A DNA stretch of 9,427 nt from an uncultured Collinsella sp. (GCA_902489855.1 CABUBS010000081.1:1-9427); one strand, 5' to 3'; shown: positions 1 to 6,645, numbered from the stretch's first letter. Translations and numbers: made by a program. Notes: generated from the sequence alone by a model not told the origin.

Positions 1-3000
1 TCTCGCGGAAGTTCGCGTCGACCTCCTCAAAGGTCACGAGGAACGCCTTACGCATCTTGCGGTCGATCGCCACGGTGATCTTGGTGAGCGCCTTGCGCGC
101 GCTCTCCAGATCGGCCAGCTGCTCCTCGATGTAGTCGGCACGTCGCTTGAGCTGCTCGTACTCCTCCATGGCAACCTGGTTCACAGGACCCAGGTTGTTG
201 ATTTGGCGCACGAGTTGGTTGAGCTCGCGCTCGGCGGCGTCACGGTCGGTGGGCGCCGGCAGCATGAGCGCTTCCTCGAGCACCGTGGTGCCGTCGGCGG
301 TAATGGCCTTGATCGCAGCCTCGACCTGCACCTCGAGCTTGCCGCGTGCGACCTTGAACTCGTTTTGCGTTGCGGTGGCGGTGTTGACCTTCTCCTTGGC
401 GCGAGCGACCTCGGCCTTGGCGTCCTCGATGGTCTTCTTGAGCGAAGCCGAGTCCGCCTCCTCGAGCGAAGCCTGATCACGCAGGCGTGCCGCCCAGTCC
501 GAGGCACGCTCCAGCAGAGCCGAATAGCGCTCATGCATGGGATCGACACGCAGGCGCAGCAACTCAAGCGAGCGCGAGGCCTGTCGCGTTCCACGGATGC
601 GACGATCGATGCCCTCCAGGCGATGCTCCAGATCGGGCACGCGGCCCTTCAGAGAACGCAGGCGCTCGCTCGTCTGAGCCAGGCGAACCTTGGCGTCGGC
701 GAGGTTGCCGGCGGCCTCGGAGTCGTCGCGACGCACGCGATCGAGCTCGTCATTTGCCTCGGCAATCTGCAGGCCCAGGTCACTCGCATGCGCGCGGGCC
801 TCATCGCGCGAGCGGGTAAGCTCGTCCACGCGCGGACGCGCGGCGCGAACGGCCTCGGCCGCCTGCTTGCGGCACTTGGAAATGCGGACGCGCTCGACCT
901 CGGCGTTGTTGGCACTCTGCTCAAGGCGGCCGATCTCGGACAGGAGCGAGCGGCGCTCGCCCTCAAGGCGAGCAATCTCGCCGGCGGCATCGCCCTCGGC
1001 GGCACGTGCCTCTTCGACGGCCGCATTGGCCTCGATGACCTGATCCGAAACATGCTCGAACGTAGCGGCCAGATCGGGCTCCAGGCCCTCGAGCTCACGA
1101 ATGCGACGCTTGCGCTCCAAGGCACCCGAAGCCTCTCCGGCATCGAGCCCCACGCGTACCAGGCCGCCGCAGGCAACGCGGGCGCCGTCGGGGGTCACAT
1201 AGGTCACGCCGTCCACAACCGGCGCCGCCAGCGCAGCCGCCAAATCATCGACAACGTAATAGCCGCCGAGCAGGGCCTCGACGACCGGACCATAGCCCGC
1301 GCGCACAGACAGGTGATCAACCAGACGGGAACCGGCAGCGCCTTCAGCGGCAGCAGAGCCACTCACGCCGCGTGCCACCAACAGCGCCTCGCCCGAAGCC
1401 TTCTTCTGATCCAAGGCGGCGCGACCGGCGCGCTCAAGCGCGGCAGCATCGTCGAACAGCAGAGCATCGATATCACCGGCGAGCAGCTGCTCAACCAGGC
1501 CCTCGAGCTCACGCGGAGCCTCGAGCACGTCACCCAGACGGCCCGCAACGTCGTCGCCCAGCGCGCCCACCAGACGGCTCACCAGCGGCGAGCTGTCGGC
1601 CATGCGGGCATCGAGCTTCTTTTGACTGGCAAGCTCCGAGCGTACCTCAGACAGCTTGTTGCGCGCCTCGCCCTCGCTGGCACGCAGGTCCTTGAGGGCC
1701 GCGCGAGCAACCTCGGTGGCTTCACGCGCATCGGTCTGGGCCTGACGCGACTCCTCAAGGGCGCTCTCAAGCTCCTCAGCGCGGTCACGACGGCTCTCGA
1801 GCGAGGCCGTGACCTCCTCGAGCTGCTCGTCGATCTGCTCCAGGCGCGAGGCATACATATTGTCCTCGACCTCGGCGTTGGAAAGCGAATCCTTCACCTT
1901 GGCGAGCTCGAGCGCGGCGTTATCGGCCGCACGCTGCACATCGCGCTGTTCGCGTGTAAGCTGCGAAATCTGGTTGTCGAGCGCCACGCGACGCTCATGA
2001 AGCTCGGCGGCGGCAGGACCGGCGGCGTCGACATCCTCCTGAGCCTGCATATGTGCGCCGGTTACTTCTTCAAGCTGAGCGCGCGCATCCTCAAGCTCCT
2101 CGACCACACGACGACGCTGATGCTCGGAGCTCGAAATCTGGCCGCGCATGTCAGACAGGCGCGACACCATGTTGTGGCCCTTTTCCTCGAGCAGGCGCAT
2201 GTCGGAGTTAATGCGACCGACCACATCTTGCATATGGCGACGCTGCTCGCCCAGGTCGCCCACAAACAGGCCCTTTTCCTCGAGCATGACCTGGAGCTTC
2301 TCGAGCTCGCGCTCCTTTTCGCCCAAACGGTACTGCGCAAGCTCCAACTCCGCGGCACCCTCCTTGGAACGTCCCTCCAGATCGTTCCACTGCGACTGTA
2401 GCGACCGCAGCTCGTCGACGGCCAGCATCTGCGTAAGCTCGTTCGCGCGCGAGGACAGCTCTTTGTACTTGCGCGCGCGATCGACCTGACGCTCCAGCGG
2501 TCGCAGCTGACGGGCGATTTCCTTATTGATGTCGCGGGCACGGGTCAGGTGCTCGTCCATCGACTTGATCTTTTTGAGCGCACGCTCCTTGCGGCGCTTA
2601 TGCTTGGAGATGCCGGCGGCCTCCTCGATGAGGGCACGGCGCTCTTCGGGGCGGCTCTGCAAAATGGCATCGAGCTTGCCCTGACTGATGATGGAATGTG
2701 TATCCTTACCCAGACCCGAGTCGTGCAGGATGTCCTGAATGTCCATCAGGCGGCACGGGCTCGAGTTGATGAGGTACTCGCTCTCGCCCGAGCGATACAT
2801 GCGGCGGGTGATGGCGACCTCGTCAAAGTCGACCGGCAGCATATGGTCCGAGTTGTCGAGCACCAGCGTGACCTCGGCGACACCCACCGGCTTGCGCGCC
2901 GACGAGCCCGAGAAGATGACGTCCTCCATGGCCTGGCCGCGCAACTGCTTGGCGCTCTGCTCGCCCAGGACCCACAGAATCGAGTCGGAAATGTTCGATT

Positions 3001-3109
3001 TTCCCGAGCCATTGGGACCGACGATGACGGTCAGGCCCGGCTCAAACGTCATATGGGCACGGTCGGCAAACGACTTGAACCCTTTGAGCGTGAGGGACTT
3101 GAGATACAC
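1..3109 (-). CDS. smc: Chromosome segregation ATPase SMC (3' end outside window)
   Basis: SMC is the ATPase core of the condensin-like complex with ScpA and ScpB, which organises and segregates the nucleoid. About 1036 codons are visible, read without a break to the left edge. Bacterial SMCs have about 1180, so the C-terminal coiled-coil end, signature motif and Walker B half of the head are missing. Visible parts: N-terminal head with the opening MYLKSLTLKGFKSFAD and Walker A GPNGSGKSN (residues 31-39); a Q-loop region ending ISQGKLDAILQSRPEERR; a long Glu/Arg/Ala-rich coiled coil (about 180-490); a hinge (about 500-655) with TPDGARVACGG near its end; then the returning coiled coil. The start is a GTG at 3109, chosen because it gives the canonical N-terminus. 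A GAGG sits only 4 nt upstream, so initiation may be modest. The rnc stop lies 10 nt upstream, indicating co-transcription. Family assignment is very secure. Confidence 0.97.
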   Translation of the reverse strand, partial: MYLKSLTLKGFKSFADRAHMTFEPGLTVIVGPNGSGKSNISDSILWVLGEQSAKQLRGQAMEDVIFSGSSARKPVGVAEVTLVLDNSDHMLPVDFDEVAITRRMYRSGESEYLINSSPCRLMDIQDILHDSGLGKDTHSIISQGKLDAILQSRPEERRALIEEAAGISKHKRRKERALKKIKSMDEHLTRARDINKEIARQLRPLERQVDRARKYKELSSRANELTQMLAVDELRSLQSQWNDLEGRSKEGAAELELAQYRLGEKERELEKLQVMLEEKGLFVGDLGEQRRHMQDVVGRINSDMRLLEEKGHNMVSRLSDMRGQISSSEHQRRRVVEELEDARAQLEEVTGAHMQAQEDVDAAGPAAAELHERRVALDNQISQLTREQRDVQRAADNAALELAKVKDSLSNAEVEDNMYASRLEQIDEQLEEVTASLESRRDRAEELESALEESRQAQTDAREATEVARAALKDLRASEGEARNKLSEVRSELASQKKLDARMADSSPLVSRLVGALGDDVAGRLGDVLEAPRELEGLVEQLLAGDIDALLFDDAAALERAGRAALDQKKASGEALLVARGVSGSAAAEGAAGSRLVDHLSVRAGYGPVVEALLGGYYVVDDLAAALAAPVVDGVTYVTPDGARVACGGLVRVGLDAGEASGALERKRRIRELEGLEPDLAATFEHVSDQVIEANAAVEEARAAEGDAAGEIARLEGERRSLLSEIGRLEQSANNAEVERVRISKCRKQAAEAVRAARPRVDELTRSRDEARAHASDLGLQIAEANDELDRVRRDDSEAAGNLADAKVRLAQTSERLRSLKGRVPDLEHRLEGIDRRIRGTRQASRSLELLRLRVDPMHERYSALLERASDWAARLRDQASLEEADSASLKKTIEDAKAEVARAKEKVNTATATQNEFKVARGKLEVQVEAAIKAITADGTTVLEEALMLPAPTDRDAAERELNQLVRQINNLGPVNQVAMEEYEQLKRRADYIEEQLADLESARKALTKITVAIDRKMRKAFLVTFEEVDANFRE

Positions 3110-3119
3110 GGTTCCTCGC

Positions 3120-3845
3120 TTAAACGAGCTTCTTGTTCAGAATCACGCCGTTGGTGGTGTAGCCCATGCGATCGAGCGCCTCGAGCGCGGCAGCTCCCTC
3201 GGCTTCCTTCTTAGAGGAGCCGGTGCCGCGGCCTTGACGGATGCCGTCGATAAGCACCACGGCGGTAAAGGTAGGCGCATGCGCGGGGCCCTCGGAGCCC
3301 ACCAACTTATACGCAGGAGGCTCATGGCCGTCGGCCTGAACGCACTCCTGCAAAAACGACTTCGGGTTCGCGGGATGCTCGGCACGCTCAGAGGCCAAAT
3401 GGGGCTTCAGCGTGCGATGGATAAACTCCGCCGCAACATCCCAGCCGGCGTCCAAATACAGCGCACCTACGAGCGACTCGTAGACGTTCTCGAGCGCCGA
3501 ATGTAAGCCGCGCGCACCCGTACCGGTCTCGGAGGCGCCGAAGATGATGATGTCGTCGATACCCAGCTCGTGGGAGACCTCGGACAGCGTCGCGCCCGAG
3601 ACAAGGGACACCTTCAGGCGCGTGAGTTTGCCCTCGTCAAACTCGGGATAGGATTCAAAGAGTGAACGGGCGACGACGGCGCCCAAAATGGAATCACCCA
3701 AGAACTCAAGGCGCTCATAGCTGGCAGAGACCGGCTGGCCCTCGACGGCCGAGGGATGCGTGAGCGCCGCGCGCAGCAGCACCTTGTCATTGAACTCGTG
3801 GCCCAGAATCTCCTGCGCGCGCGTAAGTCGTTCGGATAAAGCCAA
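3120..3845 (-). CDS. rnc: Ribonuclease III
   Basis: RNase III cuts double-stranded RNA and separates 16S and 23S rRNA from the primary transcript. The 241-residue protein has normal family length. The nuclease domain (about 1-150) carries the signature ERLEFLGDS (44-52), with E47 and D51 matching catalytic E41 and D45 of the E. coli enzyme. The second motif reads ENVYESLVGALYLD (119-132): E123 matches E117, but N120 occupies the place of metal-binding D114. A double-stranded RNA-binding domain follows (about 160-228), from NPKSFLQE to the GTGSSKKEAEGAAA helix. The start is TTG at 3845, supported by a GGGAGG 8 nt upstream inside the end of acpP. The acpP stop is only 3 nt away, so the genes are almost certainly co-transcribed and probably translationally coupled. 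Both this gene and smc use non-ATG starts. Confidence 0.96.
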   Translation of the reverse strand: MALSERLTRAQEILGHEFNDKVLLRAALTHPSAVEGQPVSASYERLEFLGDSILGAVVARSLFESYPEFDEGKLTRLKVSLVSGATLSEVSHELGIDDIIIFGASETGTGARGLHSALENVYESLVGALYLDAGWDVAAEFIHRTLKPHLASERAEHPANPKSFLQECVQADGHEPPAYKLVGSEGPAHAPTFTAVVLIDGIRQGRGTGSSKKEAEGAAALEALDRMGYTTNGVILNKKLV

Positions 3846-3848
3846 GAC

Positions 3849-4091
3849 CTAAGCCTCCCTGGCGTTTTCGATCGCGTCGACGGCGTCGGCGACAGAGTTG
3901 AGCGAGAGCAGGGTCTCATCATCGATCTCGAGATTGAACTCGTCCTCGATAGCCGTAACCAGCTGCAGGCGCTCGAGCGAGTTGGCATCGAGGTCGTCAA
4001 AGGTGGTCTCATCGCTAATTTCGGCAACATCGACGCCCAGAACGTCAGCAGCGACCTCGGCGATCTTGTCGAAGATTTCGGAGCGGTCCAT
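3849..4091 (-). CDS. acpP: Acyl carrier protein
   Basis: ACP carries growing fatty acyl chains on a 4'-phosphopantetheine arm during type II fatty acid synthesis and supplies acyl groups to PlsX. The 80-residue, strongly acidic protein has the four-helix ACP pattern and usual length. The attachment serine is S38 in LDANSLERLQLV (34-45). The family motif is Asp-Ser-Leu, and here Asp is replaced by Asn37 (AAC at 3981-3983). The recognition helix that follows is otherwise typical (LVTAIEDEFNLEI). The start is ATG 4091, preceded by AGAGGA at 4098-4103. The frame stays open upstream to 4328, but that part does not resemble ACP and lies antisense to plsX. There is a 124-nt gap after plsX, the largest intergenic space here, so acpP may have its own promoter (TAGAAT on the gene strand at 4163-4168 is a possible -10 box). 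The neighbour plsX uses acyl-ACP. Confidence 0.96.
   Translation of the reverse strand: MDRSEIFDKIAEVAADVLGVDVAEISDETTFDDLDANSLERLQLVTAIEDEFNLEIDDETLLSLNSVADAVDAIENAREA
3854..3859 (-). promoter_or_regulatory. rnc ribosome binding site
   Basis: GGGAGG on the gene strand sits within the last codons of acpP, 8 nt before the TTG at 3845. This supports TTG as the real rnc start even though TTG is a weak initiator. Confidence 0.7.
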
Positions 4092-4097
4092 AGCGCT

Positions 4098-4103
4098 TCC
4101 TCT
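4098..4103 (-). promoter_or_regulatory. acpP ribosome binding site
   Basis: AGAGGA on the gene strand lies 6 nt before ATG 4091. It favours this start over the in-frame ATG at 4106, which would overlap the site itself. Confidence 0.6.
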
Positions 4104-4126
4104 CATAGTGCATGAATACCAAAAGG

Positions 4127-4150
4127 TTGGCACCGCGCGGGCGGCACCAA
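4127..4150 (-). other. Possible RNA hairpin in the plsX-acpP gap
   Basis: On the gene strand TTGGTGCCG, a 6-nt loop and CGGTGCCAA can form a 9-bp RNA stem with two G-U pairs, followed after two bases by TTTT (4124-4121). It could be a weak terminator after plsX or a leader hairpin of the acpP mRNA if transcription starts just downstream of the TAGAAT at 4163-4168. The U-tract is short and the role is uncertain. Confidence 0.3.
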
Positions 4151-4215
4151 GACACGGTTTTGATTCTACCCCACGACGTGCGCCGCGAGGCACATAACAG
4201 CGCTCTAACTCGCTC

Positions 4216-5251
4216 TTATAAAACGATACCGTCCATAGAGTTGGCGACGTTCTCGACCAGCCCGGCGCGCACGGCTTCAGCCGCCGCGAGCGTACCGTTT
4301 TTGACGGCCTCGACCGAGGTGGCGCCATGGCCGATCAGGACCACGCCACGCAGGCCCAAAAGAATCGCGCCGCCCTTGGCATCACCAGAGAGCTTGGCCT
4401 TAATCTCGCGCATCTGCTTTTTGATAAGCAGCGCGGCGATCTTGGTGCCGAGCGAGGCCATAAAGGCACCCTTGAGTTCCTGCAGCAAAAACTTGGCAGC
4501 GCCCTCGGTGGCCTTAAGAGCGATATTGCCCGACATGCCATCGGCAACGACGACATCGAAGTTACCTGAAGTGATGTCCGTTCCCTCGCAGTTGCCAACA
4601 AAGCCGGAAACGGCGGCTTTCATGGCCGGGAAGCAGGCCTTGGTAAAGTTGGAACCCTTCTCATCCTCGGTGCCATTGGCAAGCAGGCCCACGCGAGGAT
4701 GCTCGATGCCCAGGACAACGCGGGCATAGGCGCTACCCATCTGGGCAAAACGAACCATGTCGTCGACCTCGACATCGGGGTTGGCGCCCATATCGCACAG
4801 CACCGTCAGGCCACCGGCGCGGTTGGGCAGCGCATTGGTCAGGCACGGACGCACCGGCTGCTTCTTGCCCTCGGCCATATACCTAAAGGGCGTGACATAG
4901 GCGGTAGCGGCAGCGGTCGAGGTCCTGGCTGCCGGCCCCACCGGTGGAGCCAGCAGAGAAGAACGCGTCTGCGTTGCCCTTCTTAATGGCACGGCAGGAA
5001 AGCACAATCGAAGACTTGCGCTTGGTCATCACGGCACGAATGGGATCGTCGTCCATGGCGATAACGTCGGGAGCCTCCAGGGCTTCGACGCGCGCATGGG
5101 AGGCGGCGAAGGGGTTGACGATTTCGGCGGGGCCGGCAGCCAGGACCTCGATATCGGGGTCGGCCGCAAGGGCGGCCTCGATACCATCGAGGACAACCTG
5201 GGGCTTCTCGTCTCCGCCCACAACGTCTACACAAACGCGAACGTTACTCAT
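4216..5251 (-). pseudogene. plsX: Phosphate acyltransferase PlsX, interrupted by a +1 frameshift
   Basis: PlsX converts acyl-ACP and phosphate to acyl phosphate, the donor PlsY uses to start phospholipid synthesis. Reading begins at ATG 5251 (MSNVRVCVDVVGGDEKP, matching the family's D-x-x-GGD-x-x-P opening) and is normal to FFSAGSTG (residue 104, near 4940). The frame then diverges and stops at 4883, giving 122 codons. The rest of PlsX resumes in the +1 frame at about 4914 (AAATAYVTPFRYM) and continues for 232 residues to the stop at 4216, including CDMGANPDVE, VGLLANGTEDEKG and VVADGMSGNIALK. Joined, the parts give about 340 residues, the usual length. The two homologous parts are 25 nt apart where the family normally has about three codons, so the excess is about 16 nt. 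Neither fragment alone should be active. PlsX is often essential and both halves are well preserved, so a sequencing or assembly error, or a very recent lesion, is more likely than old decay. Confidence 0.9.
4908..4954. repeat. Clustered inverted repeats at the plsX frameshift
   Basis: On the + strand CGGCAGC (4908-4914) pairs with GCTGCCG (4928-4934) across a 13-nt loop. CTGGCT (4925-4930) also pairs with AGCCAG (4948-4953), and CCACCGGTGG (4938-4947) is a perfect palindrome. The three sit exactly over the segment where the plsX reading frame is lost. Such a structure can provoke template switching in vivo or errors in amplification and sequencing. Confidence 0.75.
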
Positions 5252-5258
5252 ATACATG

Positions 5259-5264
5259 CTCCTT
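5259..5264 (-). promoter_or_regulatory. plsX ribosome binding site
   Basis: AAGGAG on the gene strand is 7 nt before ATG 5251 but only 1 nt before the other in-frame ATG at 5257. The spacing therefore fixes the plsX start at 5251 (MSNVR). Confidence 0.8.
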
Positions 5265-5268
5265 ATAC

Positions 5269-5298
5269 AAAAATGGCCGACTCATTGAGCCGGCCATT
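5269..5298 (-). terminator. Rho-independent terminator or attenuator between rpmF and plsX
   Basis: On the gene strand ATGGCCGGCT, loop CAATG and AGTCGGCCAT form a 10-bp stem (one G-U pair), extended by one A-T pair, and run into TTTTT. This is a textbook intrinsic terminator for transcripts leaving rpmF. The T-run ends only 4 nt before the plsX AAGGAG, so plsX mRNA must come from read-through or from a promoter I cannot identify. A smaller hairpin (GTTCC, ATTT, GGAAC at 5302-5315) lies just upstream in the rpmF 3' region. Confidence 0.75.
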
Positions 5299-5338
5299 GT
5301 GGTTCCATTTGGAACGGCATCGTGTCCAGAGTATACAG

Positions 5339-5518
5339 TTACTCGGTAACGATAACCTCGCGGTCCTTGTAGAAACCGCAGCTGGGGCACACGTGGTGCG
5401 GGAGCTTGACAGCGCCGCAACGGGGGCACGTGGACTGAGCCGCAGCCGAGATCTTCATGTTGGCGGAACGACGGGTGTGAGTGCGGATACGACCCTGCTT
5501 TTGTTTAGGTACGGGCAT
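5339..5518 (-). CDS. rpmF: Large ribosomal subunit protein bL32
   Basis: This 59-residue basic protein is a structural component of the 50S subunit. It starts MPVPKQKQGRIRTHTRRSAN, the expected L32 N-terminus, and carries a zinc ribbon with C31-x2-C34 and C44-x2-C47, so it is the zinc-binding form. The C-terminus GFYKDREVIVTE is also typical. ATG 5518 is preceded by AAGGAAGG at about 5524-5531. It follows the DUF177 gene by 64 nt, the pairing seen in many bacteria. A possible promoter, TTGACG (5588-5593) with a poor TATCGC (5566-5571) 16 nt downstream, straddles the DUF177 stop, and I rate it as weak. A terminator-like hairpin follows the gene. Confidence 0.96.
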   Translation of the reverse strand: MPVPKQKQGRIRTHTRRSANMKISAAAQSTCPRCGAVKLPHHVCPSCGFYKDREVIVTE

Positions 5519-5582
5519 AGTGACCTTCCTTATGAACTATCCAGTGTGGCGATTACGCGCAAGTAGCGATACTACCACAGTT

Positions 5583-6137
5583 TTACTCGTCAAGCTTGAG
5601 ATTCTTTAATGCTGCAAATGGATTTTCCGTGGCTTCGGCCCATTCGGCCTCAGCCTGGGCAGCGCAATCGCATTGCTCGACGTTGAGATTACCACCGCAG
5701 ACCGGGCAAAGACCACGGCAATCGGGCGTGCAGAGAACCACGAACGGCGTGTCCATGACGACCGCGTCGTTGATGGGCTCGCCCAGATCGACGATGCGAT
5801 CCTCGCCCAGCAGCTCGTAGCCGTCCTCGTAGGACTCGGGATCCTCGGGCTCGTTAAAGAGGTAGAACTCCTCGATCTCGCCGGCAATGTCAAACGAAGC
5901 GGGCTCCAGGCAGCGATCGCACTCGCCGGTAGCGTGTGCGCGGACCATGCCGGTAAGCAAGACGCCGGTGCCGGCATTGGTAAAGACCACATCGTAGTCA
6001 ATGCCTTCCCCAAGCTGGTACTCCTTCTCGCCAACCGTGTAGGATGCGACATCGACCTTGCCGGTCAGCGGGTACGAATCTCCGGGAAACTCGAGCTGCT
6101 CGGAAAGATCAACGGTGACGCTCGGAAACTCAGCCAT
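5583..6137 (-). CDS. DUF177 family protein (YceD-like)
   Basis: A 184-residue acidic protein of the DUF177/YceD family, whose members in E. coli and chloroplasts are needed for normal 23S rRNA accumulation. It has the family's cysteine pattern: C73-x2-C76 in GECDRCLEP, then C136, C140, C144-x2-C147 in CRGLCPVCGGNLN, and C156/C158, consistent with metal binding. The C-terminus NPFAALKNLKLDE is the usual family ending. The start is ATG 6137 (MAEFPSV), which shares its A with the TAA of the upstream gene (TAATG). No strong Shine-Dalgarno is visible, so it is probably translated by coupling. The frame is open further upstream to 6188, but that stretch lies inside the upstream gene. The rpmF gene follows, the classic partner. 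Confidence 0.93.
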   Translation of the reverse strand: MAEFPSVTVDLSEQLEFPGDSYPLTGKVDVASYTVGEKEYQLGEGIDYDVVFTNAGTGVLLTGMVRAHATGECDRCLEPASFDIAGEIEEFYLFNEPEDPESYEDGYELLGEDRIVDLGEPINDAVVMDTPFVVLCTPDCRGLCPVCGGNLNVEQCDCAAQAEAEWAEATENPFAALKNLKLDE

Positions 6138-6634
6138 TACCACTGACCGTTCTGCTGGGCGGCACCCTCGTTGAGCTGCTGACGGCAACGGGTGACGGTG
6201 CCGGTCAGGCTCTTGAGGTTCTCCTCGAGGTGTGTAAAGACCTGCTCGGCGTAGTCCTCGGCGGCATAGCGCGTCTCGCGCTCGTACTGCTGGGCACGAT
6301 CGCGGATATCGTCGGCCTGCTGCTGCGCCAAGCGGACAATCTCCTGCTCACCGGCGATGGTGAGGGCCTGCTGCTGAGCATCGGCGATGATGGAATCGGC
6401 CTGAGCGGCAGCAGAAGCCATAAGCTCCTCGCGCTCCTTGAGGATACGGCGGGACTTCTGCCACTCCTCGGGATAGCTCATGCGGATCTCGTCGAGGATG
6501 TTGAAGAACACGTCGGCGTCGATGACCTTGAACTGAGCGTTCTTGCCGAAAGGCGGCTTGGCTTCCTCGATCAGCCCTTCGAGCTCATCGACCAAGCTGA
6601 CGATCCTATCGCCAGGAAAATTCTCGCCCGGCAT
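6137..6634 (-). CDS. SepIVA-like coiled-coil protein, DivIVA-related
   Basis: A 165-residue cytoplasmic protein with no signal peptide or membrane segment. Residues about 1-25 form a short amphipathic start, about 35-60 hold ADVFFNILDEIRMSYPEEW, and about 60-135 form an Ala/Gln/Glu/Arg-rich coiled coil. The conserved end is EDYAEQVFTHLEENLKSLTG (from about 125), followed by a Gln-rich tail. The helix with DEIRMSYPEEW, the ADSIIADAQQQA repeat and the final helix resemble mycobacterial SepIVA as I recall it, and its position beside the DUF177 gene is the same. SepIVA is involved in septation and polar envelope growth. This copy is clearly shorter, with a reduced coiled coil. ATG 6634 is chosen over 6658 or 6649 because AAGGAG sits 5 nt upstream. 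A 68-nt AT-richer gap separates it from coaD and may hold a weak promoter. The function here is inferred. Confidence 0.75.
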   Translation of the reverse strand: MPGENFPGDRIVSLVDELEGLIEEAKPPFGKNAQFKVIDADVFFNILDEIRMSYPEEWQKSRRILKEREELMASAAAQADSIIADAQQQALTIAGEQEIVRLAQQQADDIRDRAQQYERETRYAAEDYAEQVFTHLEENLKSLTGTVTRCRQQLNEGAAQQNGQW

Positions 6635-6639
6635 CCGGT

Positions 6640-6645
6640 CTCCTT
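6640..6645 (-). promoter_or_regulatory. Ribosome binding site of the SepIVA-like gene
   Basis: AAGGAG on the gene strand lies 5 nt before ATG 6634. The alternative in-frame ATGs at 6649 and 6658 have no comparable site, so 6634 is the preferred start. Confidence 0.75.

Noticed and set aside
203..2401. A 732-codon open frame on the + strand opposite smc
   Set aside because: It is in exact codon register with smc, so it stops only where smc uses TTA, CTA or TCA, which are rare in a GC-rich genome. The product is repetitive Leu/Ala/Arg text without a recognisable domain, while smc opposite is unmistakable.
4092..4328. An N-terminal extension of the acpP frame to 4328
   Set aside because: The extra residues do not match ACP, cross the end of plsX, and ATG 4091 has both a ribosome binding site and the correct ACP N-terminus.
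4883..4945. Programmed +1 ribosomal frameshifting in plsX
   Set aside because: I see no known +1 slippery site with a stop codon in place, and the gap also contains about 16 nt more than the family needs. A simple indel or rearrangement explains it better, though I cannot exclude recoding.
5561..5593. Promoter for rpmF (TTGACG, 16 nt, TATCGC)
   Set aside because: The -35 box is good but the -10 box matches only three of six bases, so I note it in the rpmF entry and do not list it as a feature.
6137..6634. ATP synthase subunit b, a common automatic label for such coiled coils
   Set aside because: There is no N-terminal membrane segment and no ATP synthase gene nearby. Position and motifs fit SepIVA/DivIVA-type proteins better.
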